From: Acidimicrobiia bacterium
Lineage (GTDB): Bacteria > Actinomycetota > Acidimicrobiia > Acidimicrobiales > Aldehydirespiratoraceae
Assembly (NCBI GenBank): GCA_022819505.1
Contig: JAJEHD010000020.1
Location: forward strand, 1-43,110
Direction: 5' to 3'
Length of the DNA stretch: 43,110 bases
Of the stretch, positions 41,289 through 43,110 are shown one piece after another (positions within the stretch are counted from its first letter, which is position 1; the number at the start of each line of letters is the position of its first letter). A model generated the notes under the pieces. It worked only from the letters and a program-made list of their open reading frames with translations, searched no databases and was not told the origin of the DNA. Position numbers and translations under genes: made by a program.

Positions 41289-41300
41289 ACGGTATACAAT
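41289..41300. promoter_or_regulatory. Operator-like palindrome, copy 3 (ACGGTATACAAT)
   Basis: Ten of twelve bases of ATTGTATACAAT, 66 bp upstream of the amidohydrolase start. Confidence 0.6.
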
Positions 41301-41366
41301 CCGGCGCGGCGGGTCGGCCGGGAGCAGCGCTCCGGAAGCCAGCAGAACCCAACCAGGAGGAGCGTC

Positions 41367-42563
41367 GTGCGCGACGGGCTGACCATCATCGACACCGACA
41401 CCCATGTGTGGCCGTCGGTGGAGGTGCTCAAACGGTACGCCGACGGCAAGCTGCTCGACCGCTGGGACGCAGAGTTGGCCCACTACGAGCGCCGGGTGGA
41501 GCTGCCGCTCACCTACGGCGACCCCGAGGAGCCCTGGACCAACCTCAGCATCGAGCCTCGCGGCTACCTGCGCGAGATCGGCGAGAAGTCGCACCTGGAG
41601 GAGGAGCTGGGCGCGGGCGGCCGGGCCGCGCTGGAGGGCAAGATCCGGGGCCTGGTGGTTACCGAGGACTCCCCCAGCTACGGCGTCGGCCACGACAACG
41701 CCGAGGGCCGCATCGCCGACATGGACCGCGAGGGCACCGACGTGCACCTGCTGATCCCCGGCACCTGGCCCCAGTCGGTGACGGTGTGCGCCACCGGCGT
41801 CGCCACCGGGCTGTACGAGTCCTACGCCCGCTACATGGCCGACTTCTGCTCCATCGACACCAGCCGGCTCAAGAGCCTGCTGCTGCTCACCGGCGAGGAC
41901 GTCGAATGGTCGGTGGGCCACATAGAGGAGTGCGCCGACCAGCCGGCGGTGGCCGGGGCCATGCTGGCGCTGGCCGAGGGCTACCCCATCGACGACCCCG
42001 ACCTGGAACCGATCTGGGCCGCGATGGCCGCCGCGGACCTGCCGCTGCTGCACCACTCGTTCTTCTACGAGCCCCCCTACTTCCCCGGATACCGCGACGT
42101 GTGGGACAACATCGTGGTGGCCCGGACCGCAGCCCACCCCTGGGGCGCTCAGCTGCGCCTGGCCTACCTGCTGCTGTCGGGGGTGTTCGACCGGCACCCC
42201 AACTTCCGGGTCGGGTTCTCCGAGACCGGCTGCGGCTGGCTGCCGGAATGGCTGCTGCGCCTCGACGGGCAGTCCAGGCACCTCAAGAGCAAGGGGCCGG
42301 CGCTGTCGATGCTGCCCTCGGAGTACGCCCGGGCCGGCCACGTCTACTGCGGGATCGAGCTGTACGAGGGCCGCAAGATCTACGACTACGTCGACAGCGT
42401 GCTCGGCGACGGCGTGCTCATGTACCAGTCGGACTTCCCCCACGCCCAGTGCCGTTTCCCGGACTCGCCGGGCGCCGCGCTGCAGTGGGGCATTGAAGAC
42501 GGCGCCAAACGCGAGAAACTGTTCTCGGGCAACGCCACCCGGTTCCTGCGCATGGCGGCCTGA
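41367..42563 (+). CDS. Amidohydrolase-related (ACMSD-type) metal enzyme
   Basis: 398 aa from GTG 41367 (AGGAGG). Amidohydrolase_2 features: DTDTHVWP at residues 9-16 for the usual DxHxH-like site (second His is replaced by Pro-Trp surroundings), DREGTDVHLLIPG, LLHHSFFYEPP with catalytic His, GFSETGCGWLPEWL and the late metal Asp in QSDFPHAQCRFPDS. Members are decarboxylases or hydrolases of cyclic or aromatic acids, for example ACMSD and gamma-resorcylate decarboxylase. Probably acts in the same pathway as the operator-linked genes. Confidence 0.88.
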   Translation: MRDGLTIIDTDTHVWPSVEVLKRYADGKLLDRWDAELAHYERRVELPLTYGDPEEPWTNLSIEPRGYLREIGEKSHLEEELGAGGRAALEGKIRGLVVTEDSPSYGVGHDNAEGRIADMDREGTDVHLLIPGTWPQSVTVCATGVATGLYESYARYMADFCSIDTSRLKSLLLLTGEDVEWSVGHIEECADQPAVAGAMLALAEGYPIDDPDLEPIWAAMAAADLPLLHHSFFYEPPYFPGYRDVWDNIVVARTAAHPWGAQLRLAYLLLSGVFDRHPNFRVGFSETGCGWLPEWLLRLDGQSRHLKSKGPALSMLPSEYARAGHVYCGIELYEGRKIYDYVDSVLGDGVLMYQSDFPHAQCRFPDSPGAALQWGIEDGAKREKLFSGNATRFLRMAA

Positions 42564-42640
42564 CCGTCGCAGCAGCCCCCGGCGCGGCCGACGTCCCACA
42601 CGTACCCGAGACTCCAGCAGACAACGACAGAGGACGGACA

Positions 42641-43110
42641 ATGGCCGAACGAGAGCAGACGCGGCTGCGGGAGCGTGACCGCAGCACCGAGGACCGCCAC
42701 CCCTACGAGGTGTTCTTCTCGACCTTCGTGGAGAGGCGCAACCTGGCCAGCAACGGCCAGGTGGTGATCAAGGGCAAGGACCTGCCGTGGCAGCAGTCCC
42801 GGCAGGGTCGCAGCAAGTACTACCTGCACATGCAGGCCGAGAACCGCTCGGTGCAGGACTGGATGGTGTTCCGCAAGGACATCCAGACCGAGTCGGGGGC
42901 CCACACCCACCAGGGCGGGCTGGTGATCTACGTCACCCGGGGGGCCGGGTACAGCGTGTTCGACGGGGTGGAGTACCACTGGAAGCCCGGCGACCTGCTG
43001 ATCCTGCCGGTGAAGCCCGGCGGCGTCGAGCACCAGCACTTCAACTACGACGACTCCCAGAGCTCGCAGTGGATCGCCTTCATCTACATCCCGTTCCTGT
43101 TCCAGACCGG
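42641..43110 (+). CDS. Cupin-domain protein, 3' end beyond the window
   Basis: 156 complete codons are visible from ATG 42641 (GAGGA at 6 nt). After a charged N-terminus (MAEREQTRLRERDRSTEDRH) there is a cupin core: GAHTHQGGLVIYVTRGAGY with HxH metal ligands, then YHWKPGDLLILPVKPGGVEHQHFN with the third His. The canonical Glu of motif 1 is not seen. Cupins of this kind in catabolic operons include ring-cleaving dioxygenases and isomerases. The gene follows the amidohydrolase by 77 bp. Truncated by the window end, not by mutation. Confidence 0.82.
   Translation, partial: MAEREQTRLRERDRSTEDRHPYEVFFSTFVERRNLASNGQVVIKGKDLPWQQSRQGRSKYYLHMQAENRSVQDWMVFRKDIQTESGAHTHQGGLVIYVTRGAGYSVFDGVEYHWKPGDLLILPVKPGGVEHQHFNYDDSQSSQWIAFIYIPFLFQT

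Overview
The window is about 43 kb of very G+C-rich, gene-dense DNA that reads as one chromosomal contig of an actinobacterium. Pointers are crgA, a mycobacterial-type VapBC45 module, luciferase-like (F420/FMN) monooxygenases, an FrhB-type F420 oxidoreductase, GTG/TTG starts, and TANNNT hexamers only 6-8 nt before several start codons (leaderless mRNAs). Low synteny with well-known genera and many unlinked catabolic genes suggest an uncultured lineage, perhaps Acidimicrobiia; that placement is inference. No plasmid, phage or insertion sequence was recognised. One tRNA (Gly, CCC) is present.

Layout. 1-5.9 kb: 5' part of an acetyl-CoA synthetase, an N-acyl-D-amino-acid deacylase, MsrA, an EamA exporter, and a DoxX/small membrane protein pair. 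6.4-11.5 kb: a thiolase-fold protein lacking its catalytic residues, small membrane proteins, a DnaA-box-like pair, CrgA, an SDR and a divergent cytochrome P450 with a repeat-encoded N-terminus. 11.6-17.1 kb: Dcd, an AlaC-like aminotransferase, YaaA, tRNA-Gly, an MFS transporter and a frameshifted luciferase-like gene. 17.2-23.3 kb: a convergent HigA/HigB-like pair, then MtnA, an MTA/SAH deaminase and a 6-oxopurine-type phosphorylase, which together give a methylthioinosine route of methylthioadenosine salvage; a DUF985 cupin and a VapBC45-like pair (antitoxin apparently started at ATC) sit between them. 23.5-30.8 kb: an acetyltransferase fusion and a three-subunit molybdenum hydroxylase (CoxL/S/M type) with a CoxG-like protein, split by an AT-richer lipoprotein gene.

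31.6-43.1 kb is the most interesting part: a metabolic island whose divergent promoters carry a palindrome of the form ATTGTATACAAT at three intergenic sites. It encodes a luciferase-like monooxygenase, a dihydroorotase/hydantoinase-type amidohydrolase, an AhpD/carboxymuconolactone-decarboxylase-like protein with an in-frame TGA at the second Cys of its CxxC motif (candidate selenoprotein), an alpha/beta hydrolase, a haem-oxygenase-like diiron oxygenase with all six metal ligands, an unusual [2Fe-2S] ferredoxin, a Rieske ferredoxin, an arylmalonate-decarboxylase/Asp-Glu-racemase-family enzyme, an FrhB-type reductase, an FAD amine oxidase inside a 45-bp inverted repeat, an amidohydrolase and a cupin. 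I infer an F420H2- or ferredoxin-driven oxygenase pathway with ring opening, isomerisation and decarboxylation steps; its substrate is unknown.

Intergenic regions hold several families of short palindromic or tandem repeats: six TCTCGGGAG hairpins, three GGAACTGGCAGC palindromes, three 72-bp tandem units, a pair of about 50-bp direct repeats and two coding-like minisatellites.
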